The notes beneath the pieces are model-generated. The model ran no database searches. It saw only the letters and a list, made by a program, of their open reading frames with translations, and was not told the DNA's origin. This document shows positions 19,643 through 28,400 of a stretch of DNA of 64,000 bases, one piece after another. The DNA comes from Gemmatimonas phototrophica (GTDB taxonomy: Bacteria > Gemmatimonadota > Gemmatimonadetes > Gemmatimonadales > Gemmatimonadaceae). The stretch lies in NCBI RefSeq assembly GCF_000695095.2, contig NZ_CP011454.1, positions 2,170,001-2,234,000 on the forward strand, read 5' to 3'. Numbering within the stretch: position 1 is the first letter of the stretch; every line of letters starts with the position of its first letter. The position numbers and the translations under genes are program-made.

Positions 19643-20458
19643 CTACTCCACCAGGAGGCTGAGGGCATCGGCGCGCGCAAAGTCCGCCTCCTCGGTGATC
19701 TTCATGCCGCGCTCACTCCCACGGACCACGACCACCGGAAAGCCCAGTCGTTCGCACAGCGCCGCATCATCAGTGGCCCCGATGCTATCGCGACGGGCCG
19801 CCACGTGCGCCTCTTCGAGCATGACGCGCGGGAAGGCCTGCGGCGTTTGCGCGCGCCACAAATGGGTCCGGTCAACCGTGCGTACGATGCGCCCGTGCTC
19901 ATCGACTTCCTTGAGCGTGTCAACGACCGGTAATGCCGCCACCGCGCCGTGGCCCTTGCGCGCCTCCGCTATCACCCGATCGATCGTGGCATCCGTGACC
20001 AATGGCCGCGCGGCATCGTGCACGACGGCAACCGTGACCTCCTCCGGCAGATCCTCGAGCCCGTTGACGACGCTCTCGTGGCGTTCCCGCCCACCCACGG
20101 ACACGAGTAATCGATCCACGTCACACTGAAAGAGCCAGGGTGGCGGATCGGCGGCGTATGCCTTGGGTAACACCACGACCACAACGGCCACGTCAGTGCG
20201 CGCCATGAACGCCTGCACACTGTGCAACAACGCCGGTTTGCCGGAGACCCACCGGAACTGCTTCAGTTCGGTGCTACCCGTACGGGAGCCAGAGCCCCCC
20301 GCCACGATCACGACGCCCACATCGCGGACGACCGTAGGGTCGGTGCGCCCGCTTTCCCCCCGCGAGGCAATGACCGGCGGCGGGATGATACGACGAGGTG
20401 ATGATAAGGGGGGCACGCCGTGCGTGTCGGCCTCCCCGTCAGATACGTGGTCACTCAT
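19643..20458 (-). CDS. ispD: 2-C-methyl-D-erythritol 4-phosphate cytidylyltransferase
   Basis: Adds CMP to methylerythritol phosphate in the non-mevalonate isoprenoid pathway. The 271-residue product has an unusual N-terminal extension of about 45 residues, then the nucleotide loop VAGGSGSRTG (52-61) and LKQF. The family usually has Met before the second glycine and PKQF; here Thr60 and Leu65 replace these, while the basic residues Arg59 and Lys66 remain. AVVHDAARPLV, VDRTHLWRAQTPQAF and ATDDAALCER follow as expected. It starts 18 bases after the radA stop. Confidence 0.9.
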   Translation of the reverse strand: MSDHVSDGEADTHGVPPLSSPRRIIPPPVIASRGESGRTDPTVVRDVGVVIVAGGSGSRTGSTELKQFRWVSGKPALLHSVQAFMARTDVAVVVVVLPKAYAADPPPWLFQCDVDRLLVSVGGRERHESVVNGLEDLPEEVTVAVVHDAARPLVTDATIDRVIAEARKGHGAVAALPVVDTLKEVDEHGRIVRTVDRTHLWRAQTPQAFPRVMLEEAHVAARRDSIGATDDAALCERLGFPVVVVRGSERGMKITEEADFARADALSLLVE

Positions 20459-20476
20459 GGGCCACTCCAGAAAGGT

Positions 20477-21874
20477 TCACGCGGCATCCTTGCCGACCGT
20501 GCGTTGCAACACCTCGGTCAGCGTACGCACCCCGATCAACCGCATGTCGCCGGGCGCCCGGCGTGGCAACGCCCGATCCGACAGGTACGCCGTGGTCATG
20601 CCGAGCTTGGCGGCTTCGGCCAGGCGGCGTTCCACCTGCGACACCGGTCGCACCTCGCCGCCGAGACCGAGCTCCCCCAGAAAGATGGCCTGTGCCGGCA
20701 ATGGGCGATCCACCACACTCGAGGCAAGCGCCGCGACAATGGCGAGATCAACACTGGGCTCCTGCACACGCATGCCACCAACGATGTTGCAGAAGACATC
20801 GAGTTGCGCGCACGAGAACCCGCCGCGCTTGTCGAGCACGGCGAGCAACAGGGCGAGACGCCGCGAATCGATGCCGTTGGCCACGCGTTGCGGCGTACCA
20901 AAGCCGGCTTTCGCGGCCAACGCCTGCACTTCCACCAACACGGGACGGGTGCCTTCCATGAGCGCACAGACGGCGCTGCCACTGGCAACATCCCGTCTGT
21001 CGCCAAGGAAGAGCGCCGACGGGTTCTCCACCGGGATCAGTCCGGCGCCCACCATGCGAAACACCCCTATCTCATCGACACTGCCGAAGCGATTCTTCGT
21101 CGCGCGCAACACCCGGTGGTCGAGGGTCCCATCGCCTTCGAAATACAACACCGTGTCCACGATGTGCTCGAGCGTTTTGGGACCGGCAATGCCGCCGCCT
21201 TTGGTCACATGCCCGATGACGAACACCGTGGTGCTCGTATCCTTGGCAAAGCGCATGAGACGGGCGGCACACTCCCGCACCTGCCCCACATTGCCCGGTG
21301 CGCCCTCGAGCAGTTCCGTGTGCACGGTTTGGATCGAATCGATGATCAGGCAGTTCACCTTGCGCCCGTTGCCGACCGGCTGCGCCGCGGTCGCCAAGAT
21401 GGTTTCGAGCGACGTTTCCGTAAGCAGCGAGACGGCACTCGCATCTTCGGCCAGTCGATCTGCCCGCAGTCGCACCTGCAACGCGCTCTCTTCGCCGGAT
21501 ACATACAACGTGGGCTGTCCCGCTGCTTCCAATCGCGCGGCGACTTGCAGCAGCAGGGTGCTCTTGCCTATACCAGGCTCGCCGCCGACCAGCACCATGC
21601 TTCCGGGAACAATGCCGCCGCCCAGCACGAAGTCGAATTCGTCGAGCCCCGTGCGCCACCGTGGCGTGTCAGAGGATGTGACCGTCCCCAACGCCACCGT
21701 TGCGCCGGCCACACCACCAGCCGCACGCGCCGCCGTGCGCTTGCTCGTGGGTGCGGCCGCCACAACTTCTTCGGCCAGCGTATTCCACGCGCCACAGCTG
21801 TCGCATTTCCCTGCCCACTTGGGATACTGCGCACCACACTCCGTGCACGCGTACACGGTCTTCGCTTTGGCCAT
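20477..21874 (-). CDS. radA: DNA repair protein RadA
   Basis: RecA-like helicase that drives branch migration in recombinational repair. The 465-residue product has the N-terminal zinc ribbon (Cys10, Cys13, Cys24, Cys27), Walker A GEPGIGKST (98-106), Walker B in NCLIIDSIQTV, the RadA-specific KNRFGSVDEIGVF motif, and a C-terminal Lon-like domain (about 285-460). Its ATG overlaps the dnaB stop (TGATG), so it is translated with dnaB. Confidence 0.96.
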   Translation of the reverse strand: MAKAKTVYACTECGAQYPKWAGKCDSCGAWNTLAEEVVAAAPTSKRTAARAAGGVAGATVALGTVTSSDTPRWRTGLDEFDFVLGGGIVPGSMVLVGGEPGIGKSTLLLQVAARLEAAGQPTLYVSGEESALQVRLRADRLAEDASAVSLLTETSLETILATAAQPVGNGRKVNCLIIDSIQTVHTELLEGAPGNVGQVRECAARLMRFAKDTSTTVFVIGHVTKGGGIAGPKTLEHIVDTVLYFEGDGTLDHRVLRATKNRFGSVDEIGVFRMVGAGLIPVENPSALFLGDRRDVASGSAVCALMEGTRPVLVEVQALAAKAGFGTPQRVANGIDSRRLALLLAVLDKRGGFSCAQLDVFCNIVGGMRVQEPSVDLAIVAALASSVVDRPLPAQAIFLGELGLGGEVRPVSQVERRLAEAAKLGMTTAYLSDRALPRRAPGDMRLIGVRTLTEVLQRTVGKDAA

Positions 21875-23403
21875 CAGAACGGGGTACCGCTGAAGTCGTC
21901 GTTCCCCCCACCCTTCACGAGCCTGGGCCCGCCAAAGCCGCCGCCACCGCCACCGTACTCGGGCGGCGCTTCGCGCGCCGAGAAGTTGTCGAAGCGCGTG
22001 TATTGCTTGTGGTAGAACAGACGCGCACTGCCAATGGGGCCGTTACGCTGCTTGCCGATGATGATCTCGGCGCGTCCTTCGATGGACGGATCTTTGAGTC
22101 GGCCATTCTCATCGCGTTCGGCGTACACTTCCTGTCGGAAGATGAACATGATGACGTCGGCGTCCTGCTCAATGGCGCCCGACTCACGAAGATCCGAGAG
22201 CTGCGGCCGACCTTTGTCATCGCCGGTACGCTGTTCCGGGGCACGCGAGAGCTGCGACAGCGCCACGACGGGCACGCTGAGTTCCTTGGCCAACGCCTTG
22301 AGACCGCGCGAAATCTGCGAGACTTCCTGCTGACGATTCTCCACACCGGCCGGCCCGCTCATGAGCTGCAGGTAGTCCACGATGATGAGCCCAAGGTCGT
22401 GTTCCGCCTTGAGGCGTCGCGCTTTGGCGCGCATATCGAGCAGCGTGATACCCGGCGTGTCGTCGATGAAAATGGGTGCATGGCTCAGGATACCAGCGGC
22501 CTGCGCCAGACGTGGCATCGATTCGTCGAGCGCCCTACCACCTTTACGCAGCGCCTGGGCGTCAATGAGCGCTTCCGCCGCCAGCATACGTTGGACGAGC
22601 GATTCCTTGCTCATTTCGAGCGAGAAGAAAGCAACGGGCACCTTGGCGGTAATCGCGGCGTGCTGCGCGATATTGAGCGTGAAGGCCGTCTTGCCCATGG
22701 AGGGGCGCGCCGCCACGATGACCAGATCGGCCGGCTGCAACCCTGACGTCATGTGATCGAGTTCGGTGAAGCCAGTCGGCACCCCGGTGATCGCCTGATC
22801 ACGCTGGGCCAGCAGCTCCAGCTTCTCCATGGCAGGCCACAGCAGCTCCTTGATGCGCGAGAAGCCTCCCTTCTCCTTGCTTTGGCCCAGCGCGAAGATG
22901 CGGGACTCTGCACTGTCGAGCAGATCGCCGGCGGTGATCCGCCCCTCGAAGGCTTCCTGCACGACTTCAGTGCTGACTTCAATCAGTCGGCGCAGCAGCG
23001 CCTTTTCCTTCACGATCTTTGCATGGTACTCCACGTTTGCCACCGTGGGCACCGCATCCAACAGGAATGCGAGGTACTCGCGTCCGCCGGCGTGCTCCAG
23101 CTCCCCGCGCCGTTCGAGTTCATCGGCGAGCGTGAGCCAGTCCACGACGCTGCCGCGTTCCGTGATGGCCAACATGGCCCGGAACAGGCGACGGTGTCCC
23201 TCGCGATAGAACATGGAGTCATCCACGTGCTCGCCGGCGCGCAGAATGGCATCGGCGTCGAGCAGCATGGCGCCCAGGACGGCCTGCTCGGCTTCTTCCG
23301 ACCAGGGCGGGCGACGCTCCTTGTACGGATCCCGCGCGGTGGTGGGGGCGGTCGGCAGCGGTGAGCCGCCAGCGCCCGGAGAGGTCACAGCAAGACTGGT
23401 CAT
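21874..23403 (-). CDS. dnaB: Replicative DNA helicase
   Basis: Hexameric helicase that unwinds DNA at the replication fork. The 509-residue product has the N-terminal primase-interaction domain (about 30-140; SEEAEQAVLGAMLLD), a linker, and the RecA-like domain with Walker A ARPSMGKTAF, the Walker B strand LGLIIVDYLQLM and SRAPEQR. The last 35 residues are glycine-rich and disordered (PPEYGGGGGGFGG). No intein is present. Followed by radA and preceded by the uracil-DNA glycosylase gene. Confidence 0.97.
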   Translation of the reverse strand: MTSLAVTSPGAGGSPLPTAPTTARDPYKERRPPWSEEAEQAVLGAMLLDADAILRAGEHVDDSMFYREGHRRLFRAMLAITERGSVVDWLTLADELERRGELEHAGGREYLAFLLDAVPTVANVEYHAKIVKEKALLRRLIEVSTEVVQEAFEGRITAGDLLDSAESRIFALGQSKEKGGFSRIKELLWPAMEKLELLAQRDQAITGVPTGFTELDHMTSGLQPADLVIVAARPSMGKTAFTLNIAQHAAITAKVPVAFFSLEMSKESLVQRMLAAEALIDAQALRKGGRALDESMPRLAQAAGILSHAPIFIDDTPGITLLDMRAKARRLKAEHDLGLIIVDYLQLMSGPAGVENRQQEVSQISRGLKALAKELSVPVVALSQLSRAPEQRTGDDKGRPQLSDLRESGAIEQDADVIMFIFRQEVYAERDENGRLKDPSIEGRAEIIIGKQRNGPIGSARLFYHKQYTRFDNFSAREAPPEYGGGGGGFGGPRLVKGGGNDDFSGTPF

Positions 23404-23409
23404 GTCACG

Positions 23410-24588
23410 TTACTCCGCACCACTGCTGGTGGCGCGCGCAGCATCAAGAATACGACGGGCGAGTTTCACATCTTCCCACGTGGGGCGCTTCCAGGATTCA
23501 TTCCGCAACAACGCCGCCGGATGATACGTCACGATGAGCGGGACCCCCTGGAAGCGGTGTACCTTGCCGCGCAGCGCACCGATGCCCGTGGTGGTCTGCA
23601 ACAGCGTCTGTGCCGCGAATCGGCCCAGCGCGAGGATGACCTTCGGTCGCACCAGCTCGATCTGTCGCAGCAAATACGGCTGACAGGCCTGCACTTCGTC
23701 GGGCAAGGGGTCGCGATTCCCCGGTGGACGATGCTTCAGCACGTTGCAGATGTACACGTCGTCGCGTGACAGCTGAATGGCGCTGAGGATTTTCGTGAGC
23801 AGCTGCCCGGCTTCGCCGACAAACGGCCGTCCCTGCTCATCCTCGTTGGCGCCCGGTGCCTCTCCTACACAGAGGAACTCCGCCTGCGGGTTGCCTTCGC
23901 CCGGCACCGCGTGCCTGGCCCCTTTATGCAGACCGCACGCGGTACAGGCGGCGACGTGCTGCACAACGTCCTGCAGCGTTGGCAACGACGCGACGTGCGG
24001 CGAGAACTCTGCCACATGCAAGCGCCCAGCTTCCAGCCCGGCCGGAATACCCAGGGCATCAAGCCAGGGGGGGAGCGTCACCTGCACACTGGCAGCGGGG
24101 ATCCTCGGTGCGTCCGCGGCTTCCGCCGCGGCAACCGGTGGCTTGCGCGACCCGTCGGTGTTTGCCGTCGGTACCGGTGGTACCGCCGGGGTAGCGCCAG
24201 GTCGGAGCGCCCCGGCGTTACGTAGCGTAGCGCGCCAGTCCGTGCTGACCTGGTCATCGAAGCGCCGCTCCGGAACGGGAGGCGCCGGCGCCATTGGCGG
24301 TACCGCTTTTGGCGCGGCCTCAGTATGGGATGGCGGCGGTTCGTCGAAACCGTCGGGCGGCGCGCCGGTCTCCCGCCCGCGTGACGTGGTCCCGGTGGAT
24401 GCCCGGGAACGCGTGCTTCCGCCCTGGCGCATTCCGACGAGCTTCAGCACGTCCTCCACGGGTAACCCATCCAGCACGAACTCGGATTCACCGAGTTCGC
24501 GTCGCTGTTCGAGATACCGGCGAAGCCGATCCCTGGCGTCCACGATGGCGGGTGGGGTGGAGTTGGTCAGCGCGCGCGGCGGCGCCAC
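23410..24588 (-). CDS. Uracil-DNA glycosylase, family 4 (iron-sulfur type)
   Basis: Removes uracil from DNA. The catalytic domain is the C-terminal half (about 205-390). It has [18 protein letters not shown], the active-site loop [31 protein letters not shown] with a cluster cysteine, CQPYL and the leucine-loop region [10 protein letters not shown]; four cysteines are placed for a [4Fe-4S] cluster. The N-terminal half has a short helical part and then a long proline/alanine-rich linker. The start is uncertain: I used the GTG at 24588, but the frame is open to a TTG at 24606. It precedes dnaB by 6 bases. Confidence 0.88.
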   Translation of the reverse strand: MAPPRALTNSTPPAIVDARDRLRRYLEQRRELGESEFVLDGLPVEDVLKLVGMRQGGSTRSRASTGTTSRGRETGAPPDGFDEPPPSHTEAAPKAVPPMAPAPPVPERRFDDQVSTDWRATLRNAGALRPGATPAVPPVPTANTDGSRKPPVAAAEAADAPRIPAASVQVTLPPWLDALGIPAGLEAGRLHVAEFSPHVASLPTLQDVVQHVAACTACGLHKGARHAVPGEGNPQAEFLCVGEAPGANEDEQGRPFVGEAGQLLTKILSAIQLSRDDVYICNVLKHRPPGNRDPLPDEVQACQPYLLRQIELVRPKVILALGRFAAQTLLQTTTGIGALRGKVHRFQGVPLIVTYHPAALLRNESWKRPTWEDVKLARRILDAARATSSGAE

Positions 24589-24605
24589 GCACAGGGGGAG
24601 AGACA

Positions 24606-24639
24606 ACGCGCCGCGCCGGGACCGGAGTCACGGCGCGGC
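24606..24639 (-). terminator. Hairpin after rpoZ
   Basis: On the minus strand GCCGCGCCG pairs perfectly with CGGCGCGGC (loop of 12), followed by GCGTTGTCTCTCC. It lies between rpoZ and the uracil-DNA glycosylase gene. The T-rich tail is poor, so it may only slow transcription. Confidence 0.45.
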
Positions 24640-24664
24640 ATCTGGTCCTGCAACCTCAGGGGAC

Positions 24665-24874
24665 TCAGGCCGATGGGCGACGCCGCGGGACGACCTTGTA
24701 ATCGATCTCGCCCGAGGTGAGCTCTTCGAGCGCCCGCGTGGTGAGCTTCTTTTCGTTGATCGAGCGGTCGCGCGGGAACTCGTTCAACACGCGCGCAAAC
24801 TTCGCGGCGATGAGTACGCTGAGATACTTGTTGGCCGCATGCTTGGCCACTTCCTTCGGAGTAAAAACCTGCAT
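24665..24874 (-). CDS. rpoZ: RNA polymerase omega subunit
   Basis: Smallest core subunit of RNA polymerase, helping beta-prime fold. The 69-residue product has the omega pattern [18 protein letters not shown], then [19 protein letters not shown]. It is short but complete. Its ATG overlaps the gmk stop (TGATG); yicC-gmk-rpoZ is a widely conserved order and supports the call. Confidence 0.92.
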   Translation of the reverse strand: MQVFTPKEVAKHAANKYLSVLIAAKFARVLNEFPRDRSINEKKLTTRALEELTSGEIDYKVVPRRRPSA

Positions 24875-25521
24875 CAGTCGTCCTTGCTGAAGACGTGAAT
24901 TTCCTGCTCGAGTTGCGCGATGAGCCCCTCGACCTGTGCTTCGACCTCATGGACCCGGTCGTGCCGGAGTCCTTCCGCATCGACGATCGCACTCACCTGA
25001 TCGACGGCCCGGTCAAGATTGTCGTTGACGACCACATAGTGGTACCGCCCGACTTCTCCCAACTCGGCCCGCGCGTTGCGCAATCGCACCAACAGTCGTT
25101 CACGATCCTCACTTTTTCGCGCCGACAGCCGGGCCTTCAGCACCTCGCCTGAAGGGGGCAGCACGAAAATGAGCACCGTATCCGGAAACGCGGTGTGAAA
25201 CTGCCGCGCCCCCTGCACATCGATGTCCATCAGGACATGGCGCCCGGTGGCCAGTACCCGCTCCACCTCACTGCGCAGTGTCCCATAAAAATTGCCGTGT
25301 ACCTCGGCCCACTCCGCAAACTCACCGCGGTCGACGGCGGTATGGAACGCGTCCCGGGAGAGGAAACGGTAGTCACGACCATCCACTTCCCCCTCGCGGG
25401 GGGCGCGCGTCGTGCAACTGACAGAATAACCCAAATCGGTCCGTCGCTCCAGCAGGCGACGGGCAATTGTGGTTTTGCCACCCCCAGACGGGGCGGACAA
25501 TATGACCGGAAATGTGCTCAC
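24874..25521 (-). CDS. gmk: Guanylate kinase
   Basis: Phosphorylates GMP to GDP. The 215-residue product has the P-loop [28 protein letters not shown] (GMP-binding), [26 protein letters not shown] and the lid [13 protein letters not shown]. Start is a GTG at 25521 that overlaps the yicC stop. The C-terminal 25 residues are a helical extension. Confidence 0.96.
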   Translation of the reverse strand: MSTFPVILSAPSGGGKTTIARRLLERRTDLGYSVSCTTRAPREGEVDGRDYRFLSRDAFHTAVDRGEFAEWAEVHGNFYGTLRSEVERVLATGRHVLMDIDVQGARQFHTAFPDTVLIFVLPPSGEVLKARLSARKSEDRERLLVRLRNARAELGEVGRYHYVVVNDNLDRAVDQVSAIVDAEGLRHDRVHEVEAQVEGLIAQLEQEIHVFSKDD

Positions 25522-26393
25522 TCGAGATTCTCAACCTGCTCGCGGATTCGTTCCAGCTCTTCCTTGAGCCCAACCACCTCGTGGAGGATCGGGGCGTCAG
25601 CGGCTTTGCTACCGGTGGTGTTCGCCTCCCGAAGCATCTCCTGCAGCAGGAAGCCCAATCGCTTGCCGACCGGTTCCCCCTCGGACTCGTTGAGGGTGGC
25701 GCGGAACGCCACGATGTGGGACTGGAAGCGGTCCAACTCCTCGGCAACATCCATGCGATCCGCCAACAAGGCGATCTCCTGCGCCAAGCGGACGTCGTCA
25801 ACAGCGACACCGTCGGCCAGTTCGCGGACCGACTCGCGGAGCCGGTCGCGATGGGCCACAATGCGTGCCGGGGCACGGGCAGCAATGCGCGACAGCGCCC
25901 CCTCAATGACCTCCAGACGTTGCCGGAGTACGAGGGCCAGCCGCTCCCCTTCTTCGGCCCGTGCTCGTTGCAACGCGTCCAGCGCCGCGTCGACAATGCC
26001 AACCAGTTCCGCCACGGTGCCGGTATCGTCCTCTTCGCGCGGTGCGGCCATCACGTCGGGCATGCGCAGCACACTGGCGAGGTCAACTCCGCCCGATAGG
26101 CCATTGGCTTCCACCAACGCCTTCAGCTGCGCAGCCGCGGCGGCAAAGCGCGCTTCATTGATCGCGACCGGGGCATCGGCCATCCGCTCGGCCCGGGCGG
26201 TCAGCGTGACGTGGCCGCGTGCGACCTTGAGGCGCATGGCTTCACGTACATCGGACTCCCAGCGCCCAAAGGCCCCGGGCACTTTGATGCTGGGCGAAAA
26301 GAAACGGTGGTTGACGGTTCGCACGTCCACCACCACGCGCAGTGCGCCCACCGTTCCTTCCGCCTGGCCATACCCTGTCATGGAGCGAATCAT
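25518..26393 (-). CDS. yicC: YicC-family endoribonuclease
   Basis: YicC/YloC family protein; members have been shown to be RNA endonucleases. The 291-residue product begins MIRSMTGYGQAEG, the family hallmark, followed by VDVRTVNHRFF. The C-terminal half carries LAQEIALLADRMDVAEELDRFQSH and GFLLQEMLREANTTGSKA. I took the ATG at 26393; the frame is open 10 codons more. First gene of yicC-gmk-rpoZ, with a GTG-stop overlap to gmk. Confidence 0.93.
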   Translation of the reverse strand: MIRSMTGYGQAEGTVGALRVVVDVRTVNHRFFSPSIKVPGAFGRWESDVREAMRLKVARGHVTLTARAERMADAPVAINEARFAAAAAQLKALVEANGLSGGVDLASVLRMPDVMAAPREEDDTGTVAELVGIVDAALDALQRARAEEGERLALVLRQRLEVIEGALSRIAARAPARIVAHRDRLRESVRELADGVAVDDVRLAQEIALLADRMDVAEELDRFQSHIVAFRATLNESEGEPVGKRLGFLLQEMLREANTTGSKAADAPILHEVVGLKEELERIREQVENLE

Positions 26394-26436
26394 TCCCGAA
26401 TCATAACCTCGCGGCGGCAGCACGGGGATGCCGACC

Positions 26437-28392
26437 TCAATTCGAGAACTCCCAGCGAACGCCGTACATCTGAACAGCGGGGGGCATGGTGATCCCGCGA
26501 ATCTGCTCGTATTGCCCGCCGGTGAGGTTGCGATACTGGTAGAACAGCGTTCCGCGCTGGAGTCGAATTTCCAGCAGGCCGGTGGCCACCTGCGCCGGCT
26601 CTGTCGTCCATTTCAGCGGATCTTCGTCTGGCCCATAGAAGAACGGCACGCCGGACCGACTGTCAAAGATCAACCGCGCATTGAAGCCGAACTGCCCTTT
26701 GGGGAACTTGCTCCTCCACTCGGAGATGAGCGCAATTTCCGTGCGGATTTGTGTCTTGGGGCGATTGTATTGTGCCGCATCCCAGCTCACGGCCTGCACA
26801 TCCACGTAGACATCCTTGTACAACCGACCGTTGGCGGAGACCGTGACACCGGTCGCGGGATTGGCGGCAATCACCGACGGCGTGGGGCCCAGCAGCGGCA
26901 GCGTTCCGTAGACCGTCGCATCGTCCCGGATCACGCCACCGCCAAACCAGAGTCGTTTGACTTTCACGGCAGCCTCCGCACGCAGCGTGCTGGCCGCTGG
27001 CCGCCCCGTGGTGTCGTCGGGTGACCGGCTGCTCCGCCCCACCACGACCGCCAGCCATGGTACTGGCCGCACGCGCGCAAAGAGTTCGGTACGATCGGTG
27101 GAGTCCCGACCGTTGCGCTCAACCCACGCACCGGCATCAAGCTTCCACCACTGCGCCTGGGCACGGGCTACCGGTGCTTGTTCAAGGGTGCCCGCGCGGG
27201 GACGCAGTCGATTGGTCAGCGACGCGGTCCACCAACTACCGCGATATCCCACCGCGACCACGTGTTGCGTTTGCCCACGGATCGTATCCCCTTCCACGAC
27301 CACTGTATCACCATCCGTGATGATGGTCGTATCCCTTCCCTGTTGCTTGGTACGGAGCGCGTTCATGATGGCCTGTGACCAGAAGCCCCGGGTCGTGTCG
27401 CCATAGCCAACTCGCAGATACCCTTCGCGGCGTTGTCCCTTGAACGACGGCAACGCCAGATAATCCGTCCGTGGCGTGTGGGCGTCTCGTTCGCGACCGA
27501 TGGAATTGGCAAATCCATCGACGCTCAGCTTGCCGCGTGACCATCCCACGCGTGCATAGAAGGACTGCGACTCGCCATCGCTTCGCAACCGCGTGCTGCC
27601 TTCGGTCCCGCCAAATGCCGACACGCGCCCGGACTGTGTCGCAATCTGCTGTCCGCCGAGCTGCAGTACCGCTCCATTCCGCCATCGCCGCGCGAGAAAA
27701 CCACGAAATGCGTTGGTGTTCAGGTCACCGGTGAAGATGTCCACGCGTGTGGCAGGGGTGATACTCGTAACCGTTTTGGAGCGAAGCCAGACCCGAACCT
27801 CCCCAGGCGAGCGTTCGAGCACCACCTCATCGAGGTTCCAGATGGGGACATCGGTGAGGTCGAGCATGCCGCCATTTCTTGGCTCAACCGCATCAAGTTC
27901 GACGCCATCGAGAAAGATACGAATACGCGACGCGTCTCCGTTCAATGACGCGCCGTGGAGCCCCGCGAACCAACCGCTGCGGTATGTGGTGATACCCGGA
28001 ACCCGATCGAGCAGATCGGCAAGATTGATGGCCCCCGATCCCATGATGGAATCGCCGCGCCACCGAAGGCGATCGACCGTCTCCATGTTGCGCGGCGTTT
28101 CAAAGCGTGCCAGCGGCGACCGGATGGTATCCCCGGCTTTCACCTTGGCCAGACTGTCAGCCACCTGCCGGGCCCGCGCACGCAACGAAGAATCCGCCTC
28201 CGGAGACCTCCGCGCGGCGCCGCTATCCGGCGACGGCACCGGCACGCTGACGCGCACGGAATCGGACTTCCGGAGCGTGTCGGGGCGCACCTGTGCCTGT
28301 ACGGACGACACGCCGGCGGCAACGAGCGTGACCATCGTCACCAGAGCGACGACGGTCCGCTGCACCCACTGGCGGGCGCACCGCCCTGGCAT
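26437..28392 (-). CDS. TonB-dependent receptor plug-domain protein
   Basis: Outer-membrane protein with a TonB plug domain. The 651-residue product has a signal peptide (about 1-33, ending VSSVQAQ). A serine/arginine-rich linker follows, then the plug (about 120-230: INLADLLDRVPGI, SRIRIFLDGVELD, WNLDEVVLERSPGEVRVW) and about 400 residues of beta-barrel strands ending YGVRWEFSN. The barrel is at the short end for TonB receptors and no TonB box is obvious, so its cargo is unknown. An in-frame GTG at 28404 overlaps the pepA stop and could be the start. Confidence 0.75.
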   Translation of the reverse strand: MPGRCARQWVQRTVVALVTMVTLVAAGVSSVQAQVRPDTLRKSDSVRVSVPVPSPDSGAARRSPEADSSLRARARQVADSLAKVKAGDTIRSPLARFETPRNMETVDRLRWRGDSIMGSGAINLADLLDRVPGITTYRSGWFAGLHGASLNGDASRIRIFLDGVELDAVEPRNGGMLDLTDVPIWNLDEVVLERSPGEVRVWLRSKTVTSITPATRVDIFTGDLNTNAFRGFLARRWRNGAVLQLGGQQIATQSGRVSAFGGTEGSTRLRSDGESQSFYARVGWSRGKLSVDGFANSIGRERDAHTPRTDYLALPSFKGQRREGYLRVGYGDTTRGFWSQAIMNALRTKQQGRDTTIITDGDTVVVEGDTIRGQTQHVVAVGYRGSWWTASLTNRLRPRAGTLEQAPVARAQAQWWKLDAGAWVERNGRDSTDRTELFARVRPVPWLAVVVGRSSRSPDDTTGRPAASTLRAEAAVKVKRLWFGGGVIRDDATVYGTLPLLGPTPSVIAANPATGVTVSANGRLYKDVYVDVQAVSWDAAQYNRPKTQIRTEIALISEWRSKFPKGQFGFNARLIFDSRSGVPFFYGPDEDPLKWTTEPAQVATGLLEIRLQRGTLFYQYRNLTGGQYEQIRGITMPPAVQMYGVRWEFSN

Positions 28393-28400
28393 ACGAACGG

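Noticed and set aside
20163-22015. Two long plus-strand frames opposite radA
   Set aside because: No start site or motif, and radA on the minus strand is complete with all family motifs.
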